The position numbers and the translations under genes were made by a program. DNA of 12,782 nucleotides, taken from contig JBKPSV010000089.1 in NCBI GenBank assembly GCA_046735215.1, forward strand, positions 1 through 12,782, given 5' to 3'. Under the pieces are notes generated by a model. That model was given only the letters and a program-made list of their open reading frames with translations, searched no databases and was not told the origin of the DNA. Of the stretch, positions 7,084-12,782 are shown one piece after another; the first letter of the stretch is position 1, and each line of letters begins with the position of its first letter. Source of the stretch: JAMXLO01 sp046735215. Lineage in GTDB: Bacteria > Pseudomonadota > Alphaproteobacteria > Acetobacterales > Acetobacteraceae.

Positions 7084-7989
7084 TCATTCGGCGGCCTTCA
7101 TCAGCTTCGAGGGATCAGCGCCAACGCGGCCGGTATCTCCGGCCTCGGCATGCGCGAGGCGGAAATCGTAGCGTACGGCTTTCAGTCCGGGAATCGGCGA
7201 CTCTGGGTCCTCCTTCGCATTTACCACCAGTGAACCGGACACACCGAACACCGTATCGGTGTCGATGTGCTCGTCGTCAGCGAAATACAGCGCCGTGACC
7301 AGCTCGCGATAGCCGTCACCGCCAATCAGGAAGTGGATGTGCGAGGGGCGGAAACCATGGCGCTTCTGCCGCTGGACCATTTCGCCGACCGGGCCATCCA
7401 TAGGAATGGAGTAGCCCAGCGGCCGCACGGTGCGGAAGTGATAATGGCCATTGGCGTCGGCGCGGAAATTCGCCCGCAGGTCCATCATATCGACCGCGTT
7501 CTCCGCTTGCAGATCGTAGAGACCGTGCTCGCTGGTCTGCCACACCTGCACCAGTGCGTTTGGTATAGGTGCGCCTTCGTTGTTCGTGATGCGGCCATAA
7601 ATCACGATCTCTGACACCGATGGCTTAGCGACGATGCTGGCACCGAGTGGCAGCTCGGGCGCGCCTTCGCGATAGAACGGACCAAGCAGGCTGCTCTGTG
7701 TCCCGAGTTCGCGCGCCTTCTTGTCATGCATCGCGTTGACCAGCGCACTGACACCCAGCACATCGGCCAGCAAGATGAACTCTTGGCGGAGCGGCGTGCA
7801 GGCTTGGCCGACCGCGGTCAGAAACTGGATGCCGGTCAGCCATTCGGCCGGCGTCAGCCGCACCTCGCGGGCGAAGGCGTGCAGGTGGCGCACGGCGGCG
7901 TCCATGATCTCCTTCAGCCGCGGATCGGACGTGTTCGCCATCTGCGCGAGAGCGGCTTCGGTGACGGTGAATTCGTCAAGGTCCTGCAT
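7084..7989 (-). CDS. intradiol ring-cleavage dioxygenase (catechol/hydroxyquinol 1,2-dioxygenase family)
   Basis: This 301-aa non-heme Fe(III) dioxygenase opens an ortho-dihydroxylated aromatic ring between the two hydroxyls, giving a cis,cis-muconate or maleylacetate-type product. All four iron ligands are identifiable: Tyr158 (GLYDLQ), Tyr193 (LGYSIP), His217 and His219 (RPSHIHF). The N-terminal helical dimerisation/linker domain (residues 1-100, with LTPAEWLTGIQFLTAVGQ) is the type shared by catechol and hydroxyquinol 1,2-dioxygenases and absent from protocatechuate 3,4-dioxygenases. LLGPFYREGAP is another family landmark. The ATG at 7989 is chosen for AGGAG 8 nt upstream; an in-frame ATG at 8079 would run through the divergent promoter region. 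The choice between catechol and hydroxyquinol substrates is uncertain; hydroxyquinol is my slight preference. It is first in the minus-strand cluster. Confidence 0.9.
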   Translation of the reverse strand: MQDLDEFTVTEAALAQMANTSDPRLKEIMDAAVRHLHAFAREVRLTPAEWLTGIQFLTAVGQACTPLRQEFILLADVLGVSALVNAMHDKKARELGTQSSLLGPFYREGAPELPLGASIVAKPSVSEIVIYGRITNNEGAPIPNALVQVWQTSEHGLYDLQAENAVDMMDLRANFRADANGHYHFRTVRPLGYSIPMDGPVGEMVQRQKRHGFRPSHIHFLIGGDGYRELVTALYFADDEHIDTDTVFGVSGSLVVNAKEDPESPIPGLKAVRYDFRLAHAEAGDTGRVGADPSKLMKAAE

Positions 7990-8023
7990 GGGACGCTCCT
8001 GTGGCTCGGTCGGCGCAGCATAC

Positions 8024-8066
8024 CGCATCCCCCCTGGCGTGCCACTCCGGCGCACCATAGGATGCG
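8024..8066. promoter_or_regulatory. nested dyad in the divergent intergenic region
   Basis: The 107-nt gap between the divergent dioxygenase and Liv-type binding protein genes contains CGCATCC (8024-8030) opposed by GGATGCG (8060-8066). Inside these lies TGGCGTGCC (8035-8043) opposed by GGCGCACCA (8049-8057; 7 of 9 matched). The two dyads share nearly the same centre (8045-8046). Such symmetry in a divergent promoter suggests an operator for a shared regulator, or a cruciform/hairpin. No convincing -35/-10 pair could be assigned on either strand. Confidence 0.4.
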
Positions 8067-8096
8067 ACAAAGCAATCAACGGGGAGGCATCGTTCG

Positions 8097-9341
8097 ATGC
8101 TGGGTAGGCGCCTTGCTCTTGCCGCCGCGGCGGCCCTTGTTTGGATCGCGCCGGTGCGGGCCGAGGCCCCGATCACCATCGGCTTCGGCATGGCGTTGAC
8201 CGGAGGGCTCGCCCCCATCGGCAAGGCCGCCCTGTTGGCGATGCAGATCTGGGAATCCGACATCAACGCCAAGGGTGGCCTGCTGGGACGGCCAGCCAAG
8301 CTGATCTATTACGACGATCAGTCGAACCCGGCAACGATACCTGGCCTCTACACCAAGCTGCTTGACGTCGACAAAGTGGACCTGGTGATCAGTGGCTATG
8401 CCACCAACATGATCGCGCCGGCGATGCCGATCATCATGCAGCACAATCGGACTTTCCTGAGCCTGTTCGGCCTCGCGGTGAACAGTGAGTTCAAATACCC
8501 CAAGTACTTTTCGTTCACGCCGACCGGTGGCCCCGAGCCGAAGCAGAGCTTCGCCGCCGGCTTCTTCGCCGTGGCGATGGCGCAGAATCCCAAGCCGCAG
8601 ACGCTGGCGATGGTGGGCGCCGATGCGGAGTTCCCGCACAATGCGATGGAGGGCGCGCGTGTGCTGGCAAAGCAGGCCGGACTGAAGATCGTCTATGACA
8701 AGACCTACCCGCCGACGACGACCGACTACACGCCGATCGTCCGCGCGATCCAGGCCACCAATCCCGACATTGTGCTGGTCTGCTCCTATCCGCCGGACAC
8801 CGTCGGCATGATCCGTGCAGCGCATGAAGTCGGGTTGAAGACCAAGCTGTTCGGTGGCGGCATGGTCGGTCTGCAGAGCACCGCCATCAAGGTGCAACTC
8901 GGTCCATTGTTGAACGGCATCGTTGATTACGACTACTGGCTGCCGTGGTCGCGCCTATCGAGCGACGAAAGCAAGGAATTCCTGAAGAAGTACCAGGCTC
9001 AGGCGCCGTCGGCCGGCGTCGACCCATTGGGCTACTACCTGCCGCCGTTCGCCTACGGCTATCTGCAGGTGCTGCAGCAGGCGGTGGAGGGGATCAAGGG
9101 CACGGATCAGGACAAGCTCGCTGATTACCTGCGCACTCATACGTTCAAGACCGTCGTCGGAGACGTGAAGTTTGGCCCCAACGGCGAGTGGTCCGAACCG
9201 CGCGTGAATGAGGTGCAGTTCCAGAACATAAAGGCGAACGATATCGAGCAGTTCAAGGATCCGAAAACCGAGGTGATCCTCTGGCCGCCGGAGCTGAAGA
9301 CCGGCGACCTGATGTATCCGTACAACGAGGTCAAGAAGTAG
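8097..9341 (+). CDS. Liv-type (branched-chain amino acid family) periplasmic substrate-binding protein
   Basis: This 414-aa exported binding protein has the type I periplasmic fold (LivK/UrtA-like, Peripla_BP_6). The signal peptide runs from MLGRRLALAAAAALVW to about residue 22 (PVRA, then EAPITIGF). The mature start ITIGFGMALTGGLAPIGKA, followed by INAKGGLLGRPAKLIYYDDQSNP, is the usual opening of the family. TDYTPIVRAIQATNPDIVLV is the typical second-lobe strand-helix. The ATG at 8097 has GGGGAGG about 9 nt upstream. It is transcribed away from the dioxygenase gene and probably co-regulated with it. In alphaproteobacteria this fold often binds aromatic acids as well as amino acids, which would suit the neighbouring ring-cleavage enzyme; that link is inference. 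No LivHMGF partners are present in the window. Confidence 0.88.
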   Translation: MLGRRLALAAAAALVWIAPVRAEAPITIGFGMALTGGLAPIGKAALLAMQIWESDINAKGGLLGRPAKLIYYDDQSNPATIPGLYTKLLDVDKVDLVISGYATNMIAPAMPIIMQHNRTFLSLFGLAVNSEFKYPKYFSFTPTGGPEPKQSFAAGFFAVAMAQNPKPQTLAMVGADAEFPHNAMEGARVLAKQAGLKIVYDKTYPPTTTDYTPIVRAIQATNPDIVLVCSYPPDTVGMIRAAHEVGLKTKLFGGGMVGLQSTAIKVQLGPLLNGIVDYDYWLPWSRLSSDESKEFLKKYQAQAPSAGVDPLGYYLPPFAYGYLQVLQQAVEGIKGTDQDKLADYLRTHTFKTVVGDVKFGPNGEWSEPRVNEVQFQNIKANDIEQFKDPKTEVILWPPELKTGDLMYPYNEVKK

Positions 9342-9707
9342 CACGGCAGAGATTCCGCACATGAAAGCGGCGTGCGATCCGGCCGTGGACCACCTGTAGG
9401 AGCCAGCACAACCACTAGAACGTACGTGCTCCGCGGCAGTCGCTGGCGCGGGGCTCGGCTTGCATCGGACGTAACCGGTGCGCGATGGTTCAAATCGGGA
9501 GAAATGTCCTGCACCGTGACGGTCCAGCGGCGATCGAAGGTCCCTCCCCGAGGAAGCGATCCATCTCGGTGATTGATCAGAAGGAGATGGCCCTGTTGCT
9601 GAAGGGGCCTCAACTTTCACGGAAGCGGGATGAAACGCCATCGGCTGGGTGATACATTGGGTCAGCGATGCCGCGCGGAAAACTGCGTCACGCGTCGCCG
9701 ACGAACC

Positions 9708-9723
9708 CCACCTTAGAAGGTGG
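9708..9723. repeat. short inverted repeat
   Basis: CCACCTTAGAAGGTGG: two 7-base arms around AG, or a 6-bp stem with a TAGA loop. It lies mid-way in a gene-free stretch and has no T-run, so a terminator role is unlikely. Its function is unknown. Confidence 0.35.
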
Positions 9724-9827
9724 TCGCCGCGGAGCCAGAACGCACGAGCATCCGGGGTTCGGTCGAAATCAGTCTGGCACCTCCAGAAATGACTGAGCAG
9801 CACGCCTGTCTGGGCGCGTCGAGTCAT

Positions 9828-9839
9828 TTGGACGTCCAA
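9828..9839. promoter_or_regulatory. 12-bp perfect palindrome upstream of the phasin/CBS gene
   Basis: TTGGACGTCCAA reads the same on both strands and ends 32 nt before the preferred ATG (9872). The position suits an operator or a promoter-overlapping regulator site. No known regulator is assigned from sequence. Confidence 0.35.
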
Positions 9840-9871
9840 GTCAGGTGTCATCAGCAACGATTGGAGCATCA

Positions 9872-10960
9872 ATGACGGATAATACCGATACCAATGCGAA
9901 GTCCGCCCAGGAGCGAGGTCGTGCAGCGATGACAAGCGCTGTGCAGCGGGTTACCGGCGCCATCGAGGAGGGCGCGGGGCGCACGGCGGACGTAAGCCAC
10001 TCAGGCAGCGAGATCGCGCAGCGCACGGTGACAGCGGGCGCCGAGACAGTGCGGCACCTCGGCGATACCGCTGGCGAGACAACCCGTCGCGGCGCGCAGC
10101 AGATCGCGTCCATGCAGGAGAAAGTCACTGACGACGCGGCGAGAGAGTTCGATCAAAGCATGAGCAGAATGGCTCAGCTTATGCAGGAGACGGCGCAAGA
10201 CTGGCGAACGCTCATGCAGTTGCCCGGCGTTGGCGGCGGGAGGTTGCAGGATGTCGCGACCAGTGTGGGCAACGCAGTCGAGCGGGTGATGGAGGTCAAC
10301 CTGCGGACCACTGAGCAATTATTCAGAATGTCCGGGCCGGTAGCCCTGCTGGAGCTTCAGAATCGGTTCGCGCAACAATATCTTCATGCACTGCTGGAGG
10401 GCAGCACGACGGTCGTGCGTGCGGTCCGTCAAACGGCGGAACAGACGCTGCAGCCACTTGAGCGGCGCATGTCGGAGCGAGAGCATCAACAGCAGCGTCG
10501 ATCTGGTGAAGAGCGGTCGGAGCGGGTCGCTGACGTCATGAGCCGGGAGGTCAAGCTCGTTGGCCCGGATGACAACGTGCGGCAGGTGGCGCAGATGATG
10601 CGTGAGGCAGACACCGGTATCCTACCAGTCGCCGAAAACGATCGGTTGATCGGCGTGCTGACTGATCGTGACGTCGCCGTGCGTCTTGTCGCTGAGGGAC
10701 GGGACCCTCGGCAGACCAAAGTCCGTGACGTGATGTCGGCGGATATCCGCTATGTCTTCGAGGATGAGGACCTAGAGCATGTGGCGGAAAACATGGCCGA
10801 ACAGCAAGTGCGTCGGCTGCCGGTGATGAACCGGCAAAAGCGGTTGGTCGGCGTCGTCTCGCTTGGCGATATTGCGAAGCGCAAGCAGCCGCTGGCCGGC
10901 CAGGCGCTCGGCGGCATTTCCCGCGAGCGAGGGCAGCACTCCCAGGTCGCTGCCGAGTAG
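9872..10960 (+). CDS. phasin-like helical domain fused to a CBS-domain pair
   Basis: This 362-aa protein has two halves. Residues 1-85 are polar, Ala/Thr/Glu-rich and probably disordered or helical. Residues 85-205 resemble a phasin-type helical segment (MSGPVALLELQNRFAQQYLHAL, then EQTLQPLERRM), the kind that coats polyhydroxyalkanoate granules or forms coiled coils. Residues 219-272 and 285-337 are two CBS motifs (VADVMSREVKLVGPDDN with GVLTDRDVAVR; VRDVMSADIRYVFEDED with GVVSLGDIAKR). CBS pairs bind adenine nucleotides and act as energy or stress sensors. The start at 9872 is favoured by GGAG 6 nt upstream; a GTG at 9845 in the same frame has no good ribosome site. It appears to be a single-gene unit followed by strong hairpins. 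The phasin assignment is weaker than the CBS one. Confidence 0.8.
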   Translation: MTDNTDTNAKSAQERGRAAMTSAVQRVTGAIEEGAGRTADVSHSGSEIAQRTVTAGAETVRHLGDTAGETTRRGAQQIASMQEKVTDDAAREFDQSMSRMAQLMQETAQDWRTLMQLPGVGGGRLQDVATSVGNAVERVMEVNLRTTEQLFRMSGPVALLELQNRFAQQYLHALLEGSTTVVRAVRQTAEQTLQPLERRMSEREHQQQRRSGEERSERVADVMSREVKLVGPDDNVRQVAQMMREADTGILPVAENDRLIGVLTDRDVAVRLVAEGRDPRQTKVRDVMSADIRYVFEDEDLEHVAENMAEQQVRRLPVMNRQKRLVGVVSLGDIAKRKQPLAGQALGGISRERGQHSQVAAE

Positions 10961-10979
10961 CCAAAGGTAACTGGGGGCA

Positions 10980-10998
10980 GCCGTCAGAAGCTGACGGC
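10980..10998. terminator. hairpin after the phasin/CBS gene
   Basis: GCCGTCAG (10980-10987) and CTGACGGC (10991-10998) form an 8-bp perfect stem with an AAG loop, 19 nt after the stop codon. CTTT follows at 11005. It is probably part of the transcription stop for the plus-strand gene, as the first of two adjacent hairpins. Confidence 0.55.
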
Positions 10999-11019
10999 GC
11001 TAGCCTTTCGGCGTGCAAG

Positions 11020-11041
11020 GCAACCCGCTGAGGCGGGTTGC
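11020..11041. terminator. bidirectional terminator hairpin between convergent genes
   Basis: GCAACCCGC (11020-11028), loop TGAG and GCGGGTTGC (11033-11041) form a 9-bp perfect GC-rich stem. It lies between the ends of the phasin/CBS gene (plus) and the lectin-like gene (minus, stop at 11056), so it can serve both. No long T-run is present on either side, which is common in GC-rich genomes. Confidence 0.65.
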
Positions 11042-11055
11042 TACTCGTCGGCGCC

Positions 11056-11745
11056 TTACTCGACCGCAAAACAGTAGAACAGGCCGTTGCCTCCAGTGCT
11101 CCTCAGATCGTTCTGACTGCAACCACCGTCAGGACCGCGTGATGGATGCGACGAATTCCAAGATTTCGATGCGGTGTCGTCGCGTAGTCCCTTGCGATCG
11201 ACATGTCCAAGCATTGCCGCACCCTGCGTGCTGCTCGTCCAGTTGCGGCATGTCCGGTCTTCGCTGGGCGGAAATGCTCGGCCATCAGGCTGCGAACCGG
11301 TCAGAACGTCGTGATAATTTGGGGTGTAGCCGGTACTTGCGATCATCGTCCCGCGCTCGGTCAGGGACGTTTGCATGCCTAGCTTGTTGTTCTCGCCGTG
11401 AAGGTCATCGACGCTCTGCGCTACGACCTCGCCCTTGAAGTTCTGCCATGGACCATGCCCGATGCGATCTCGAGCATTTATCGCCGCATCGTTACCTGCC
11501 GCCTGGGTGCTCAGATAGGCGTGCCAGGTCTTACCCCCTGCACCCGCCGCCTGCGCCAGTGCCTGACATTGCCGATCTGCACCTCCCAGGCCGCCGACAT
11601 CGGCGCCCTTGCCGGGCCCGGTGCTGGTGACGAAGAAGGTCATGTTCGGTGCTTGTGGTGGTGCCTGCTGTGCCCTGCCGACAGTCGGCGCGACCGACGC
11701 CAGAGCCACTGACGCAAAGACTGCAACACGCATCGTCCTGGACAT
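11056..11745 (-). CDS. secreted lectin-like protein of unknown function
   Basis: This 229-aa protein has a signal peptide (MSRTMRVAVFASVALASVA..., likely cut after residue 25, TVGRA then QQ) and a short Pro/Gln linker. A compact extracellular domain follows from about residue 35. Landmarks are MTFFVTSTGPGKGADVGGL, GADRQCQALA, the YLSTQA and ARDRIGHGPW stretches, CRNWTSS and a C-terminal GLFYCFA. Four cysteines (60, 166, 209, 225) are placed to form two disulfides. Proteins of this pattern are commonly labelled 'lectin' in proteobacteria because of resemblance to C-type-lectin/endostatin-like folds; carbohydrate binding is not shown. The ATG at 11745 is preferred over one at 11772 because AAGGGGA lies just upstream and the signal peptide then starts properly. 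It is convergent with the phasin/CBS gene and appears monocistronic. Confidence 0.75.
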   Translation of the reverse strand: MSRTMRVAVFASVALASVAPTVGRAQQAPPQAPNMTFFVTSTGPGKGADVGGLGGADRQCQALAQAAGAGGKTWHAYLSTQAAGNDAAINARDRIGHGPWQNFKGEVVAQSVDDLHGENNKLGMQTSLTERGTMIASTGYTPNYHDVLTGSQPDGRAFPPSEDRTCRNWTSSTQGAAMLGHVDRKGLRDDTASKSWNSSHPSRGPDGGCSQNDLRSTGGNGLFYCFAVE

Positions 11746-11772
11746 CTCGTCCCCTTTTCCGTTCGTCGTCAT

Positions 11773-12049
11773 TGGCAGCAGAGACTAGGGGCTGATCGAG
11801 GCTTCGTCATCCCAGCGCCGGAGATCCAGGCAAGCTGTATGCGACGGCCGGACGAACAGCCGAGGATAGCAGGCAAGCCAGAACAACCAGGCTTTAGAAG
11901 TCCCTTTGTCTGGACGGACGGAGATCGCCTCGCCAAGCTTTGCGAAACTTAACGTCGGTTCGCTGAAGCGAAATGCCCGTCCCGATTTTTCCCCCATAGC
12001 GCGCTTCGCCGGCGGACTAGACGCTGCATACTTATCGATCGGGTCATCC
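11773..12049. other. intergenic stretch left of the attachment site
   Basis: No gene is recognised in this stretch between the lectin-like gene and the tRNA fragment. Short open frames exist on both strands, but they have no domain signature or ribosome binding site. The part near 11800-11860 (with CGTCATCCCAGCGCCGGAGATCCAG) faintly resembles dispersed palindromic repeats but has no good stem. Confidence 0.5.
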
Positions 12050-12094
12050 TGGTGCCGACGCTCGGACTTGAACCGAGGGCCTACTGATTACGAA
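12050..12094 (-). tRNA. 3' fragment of tRNA-Thr(CGU), probable att core
   Basis: Read on the minus strand, the fragment gives anticodon loop TTCGTAA (anticodon CGT at 12092-12090) and the 3' anticodon stem TCAGT. These are followed by a 5-nt variable loop, a perfect T-arm (CTCGG-TTCAAGT-CCGAG), the acceptor 3' strand CGTCGGC, discriminator A and encoded CCA. The matching 5' half is missing: upstream sequence gives no GCCGACG acceptor strand, no D-arm and no ACTGA stem. The break is in the anticodon loop, a usual crossover position for tyrosine recombinases. With the integrase just to the right, this is best read as one end (att site) of an integrated element. The isotype call depends on the anticodon loop alone. 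Confidence 0.75.
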
Positions 12095-12120
12095 TAAGCG
12101 ACGATACTTCGCCACTTATT
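12093..12120. repeat. imperfect inverted repeat next to the tRNA fragment
   Basis: AATAAG (12093-12098) faces CTTATT (12115-12120), with further pairing inside (CGA against TCG). In total 10 of 14 positions across the 28-bp dyad are complementary. It starts exactly where tRNA identity stops, so it may be an integrase core-type binding site. Confidence 0.35.
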
Positions 12121-12336
12121 GCCTATAGTCGCCAAAAGCAGCCATTTTCCTTGCCTTCTTTCATCGGCAGGAACATAATAGCCGCCATTACACGCCATGC
12201 GTCCCCGTAACAAGCCGCTCTGCCGGGTCCGCTACGGGTCCGCAAGAGACCTACTGATTTGGCCCCAAAAGCCAGGTGTGGGGTCCGCTCTGGGTCCGCG
12301 CAAAAATACTTCGTCAATACTTTGCCTGGGTGTGAC
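12121..12336 (+). promoter_or_regulatory. integrase upstream region
   Basis: This stretch between the att dyad and the integrase start contains the GGGTCCGC repeats and a second copy of CCTACTGATT (12250-12259), also found in the tRNA fragment (12080-12089). No promoter hexamers could be assigned with confidence. The minus-strand open frame through it is antisense to the integrase and is not credited. Confidence 0.4.
12225..12299 (+). repeat. two pairs of GGGTCCGC direct repeats upstream of the integrase
   Basis: GGGTCCGC occurs at 12225-12232, 12236-12243, 12281-12288 and 12292-12299. Within each pair the repeats are 11 bp apart (about one helical turn), and the pairs are 56 bp apart. Each pair reads GGGTCCGCT-NN-GGGTCCGC and is followed by A-rich sequence. 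The position between the att core and the integrase start fits arm-type integrase or excisionase binding sites. Confidence 0.6.
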
Positions 12337-12782
12337 ATGCCGAAGCTGACCGACGCCTTCCTTCGCACCTTCCGGCCTGCGCCAGGCGCAAAGGACCGCC
12401 TGGCGTTCGACACACACTGCCGAGGGCTGGGGGTCCGCGCCACCGCCGGCGGCGGCAGGGTGTTCATCGTGCAATGGACCGACCCTGCTACCGGAAGAAA
12501 GCAGCGCGAGCCGCTCGGCGCGTGGGGCAGCATTACACTTGAACAGGCGCGCACCGCTGCACGCGCGCGGCTCGGACGTGTGGCGCAAGGTTTCAATCCA
12601 TCCGCCGAACGCGCCAAGGCCAAGGCCGAGGATCAGCGGCGACGTGCTGCTGCGGCGGCGGCGATAGAAGACGCGCGCTTCACGCTCGACGCGCTCATTG
12701 CAGATTGGGCCAAGCTGCACCTGGCCGGCAAGCGCGCACGGTATGCCACCGAGGCTGAGCGCGCCTTGCGCCTGGCGTTTGC
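12337..12782 (+). CDS. tyrosine recombinase/integrase of P4-like type (5' part)
   Basis: The gene starts at ATG 12337 and runs off the window, so 148 full codons are visible. Residues 1-90 form the N-terminal arm-binding domain of P4-like integrases (DUF4102 type), with MPKLTDAFLRTFRP, AFDTHCRGLGVRATAGG and FIVQWTDPATGRKQREPLG followed by ITLEQARTAARARLG. A basic, Ala-rich linker (about 100-120) leads into the core-binding SAM-like domain at FTLDALIADWAKLHLAGK. The catalytic R-H-R-Y domain would lie to the right and cannot be checked. It faces away from the tRNA fragment and is separated from it by about 240 nt of repeat-containing DNA. No strong Shine-Dalgarno is visible before the ATG, only GGGTG. 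The element would be expected to integrate at a tRNA-Thr gene. Confidence 0.88.
   Translation, partial: MPKLTDAFLRTFRPAPGAKDRLAFDTHCRGLGVRATAGGGRVFIVQWTDPATGRKQREPLGAWGSITLEQARTAARARLGRVAQGFNPSAERAKAKAEDQRRRAAAAAAIEDARFTLDALIADWAKLHLAGKRARYATEAERALRLAF

Larger units (their letters stand above)
9342..9871. other. 530-nt stretch without a recognised gene
   Basis: Between the Liv-type binding protein and the phasin/CBS gene no convincing coding frame was found. Open frames cross it on both strands, but they lack recognisable domains and ribosome binding sites, and the longest on the minus strand is antisense to the binding protein gene. It contains a 6-bp hairpin CCACCT-TAGA-AGGTGG (9708-9723) and, close to the next gene, the palindrome TTGGACGTCCAA (9828-9839). 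It could hold decayed coding or insertion-sequence material, but none could be identified by eye. Confidence 0.5.

Noticed and set aside
8076..8897. Minus-strand open frame of 273 codons
   Set aside because: It is fully antisense to the Liv-type binding protein, which has signal peptide and family motifs.
8955..9935. Minus-strand open frame of 326 codons crossing the Liv-type binding protein end and the gene-free block
   Set aside because: Its 3' third is antisense to the binding protein, it overlaps the start of the phasin/CBS gene, and no domain or ribosome site is visible.
11800..11860. Possible dispersed palindromic repeat (CGTCATCCCAGC... type)
   Set aside because: The arms do not pair well and no second copy exists in the window.
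12050..12140. Complete tRNA gene on the minus strand
   Set aside because: No 5' acceptor strand, D-arm or 5' anticodon stem compatible with the 3' half could be found upstream.
12123..12720. Minus-strand open frames opposite the integrase
   Set aside because: The plus strand carries clear P4-like integrase motifs; the antisense frames show none.
1..12782. CRISPR array
   Set aside because: No set of regularly spaced identical repeats with unique spacers was seen; the GGGTCCGC repeats are far too short and close.

Overview
The window is GC-rich DNA, most likely from an alphaproteobacterium. The support for that is the codon and GC style, Liv-type and Fe3+-type solute-binding proteins, a phasin-like/CBS protein and a secreted lectin-like protein typical of that class. 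No species can be named from the sequence alone. Protein-coding density is high up to about 11.8 kb, and the right end is the edge of an integrated element.

Region 1 (1-4640, minus strand) is the front of a bidirectional NAD-linked [NiFe]-hydrogenase operon, read right to left as hoxE-hoxF-hoxU-hoxY (hoxY cut by the window edge). Junctions are tight: stop and start codons abut or overlap. A perfect TTGA-N6-TCAA box (FNR/FixK type) lies 74 nt upstream of hoxE, so control by low oxygen is expected. The striking gene is hoxF: one 1054-aa frame joins a complete NuoF/HoxF NADH-FMN-FeS diaphorase to a complete GltD/NfnB-like FeS-FAD-NAD(P)H flavoprotein. The complex would therefore have two flavins and two nucleotide sites plus the NiFe module. 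This is the best candidate for an unusual system in the window.

Region 2 (4640-5140) holds a decayed remnant of a DASS/SLC13-type anion permease on the plus strand. Only the N-terminal and C-terminal ends are recognisable.

Region 3 (5139-9341) is a small catabolic cluster. On the minus strand, in transcription order, are an intradiol ring-cleavage dioxygenase, a cyclase/kynurenine-formamidase-like hydrolase and a Fe3+/polyamine-type periplasmic binding protein. Divergent from them is a branched-chain amino acid (Liv) type periplasmic binding protein. The 107-nt divergent gap contains a nested dyad that may bind a shared regulator. No permease or ATPase accompanies either binding protein here.

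Region 4 (9342-11772) contains a 530-nt stretch without a recognised gene, a phasin-like/two-CBS-domain protein on the plus strand, a pair of hairpins acting as convergent terminators, and a secreted lectin-like protein on the minus strand.

Region 5 (11773-12782) is a tRNA/integrase junction. The 3' half of a tRNA-Thr(CGU) gene (minus strand, 12050-12094) is followed by tandem GGGTCCGC repeats and the start of a P4-like tyrosine recombinase that runs off the window. This looks like the attachment-site boundary of a genomic island extending to the right.
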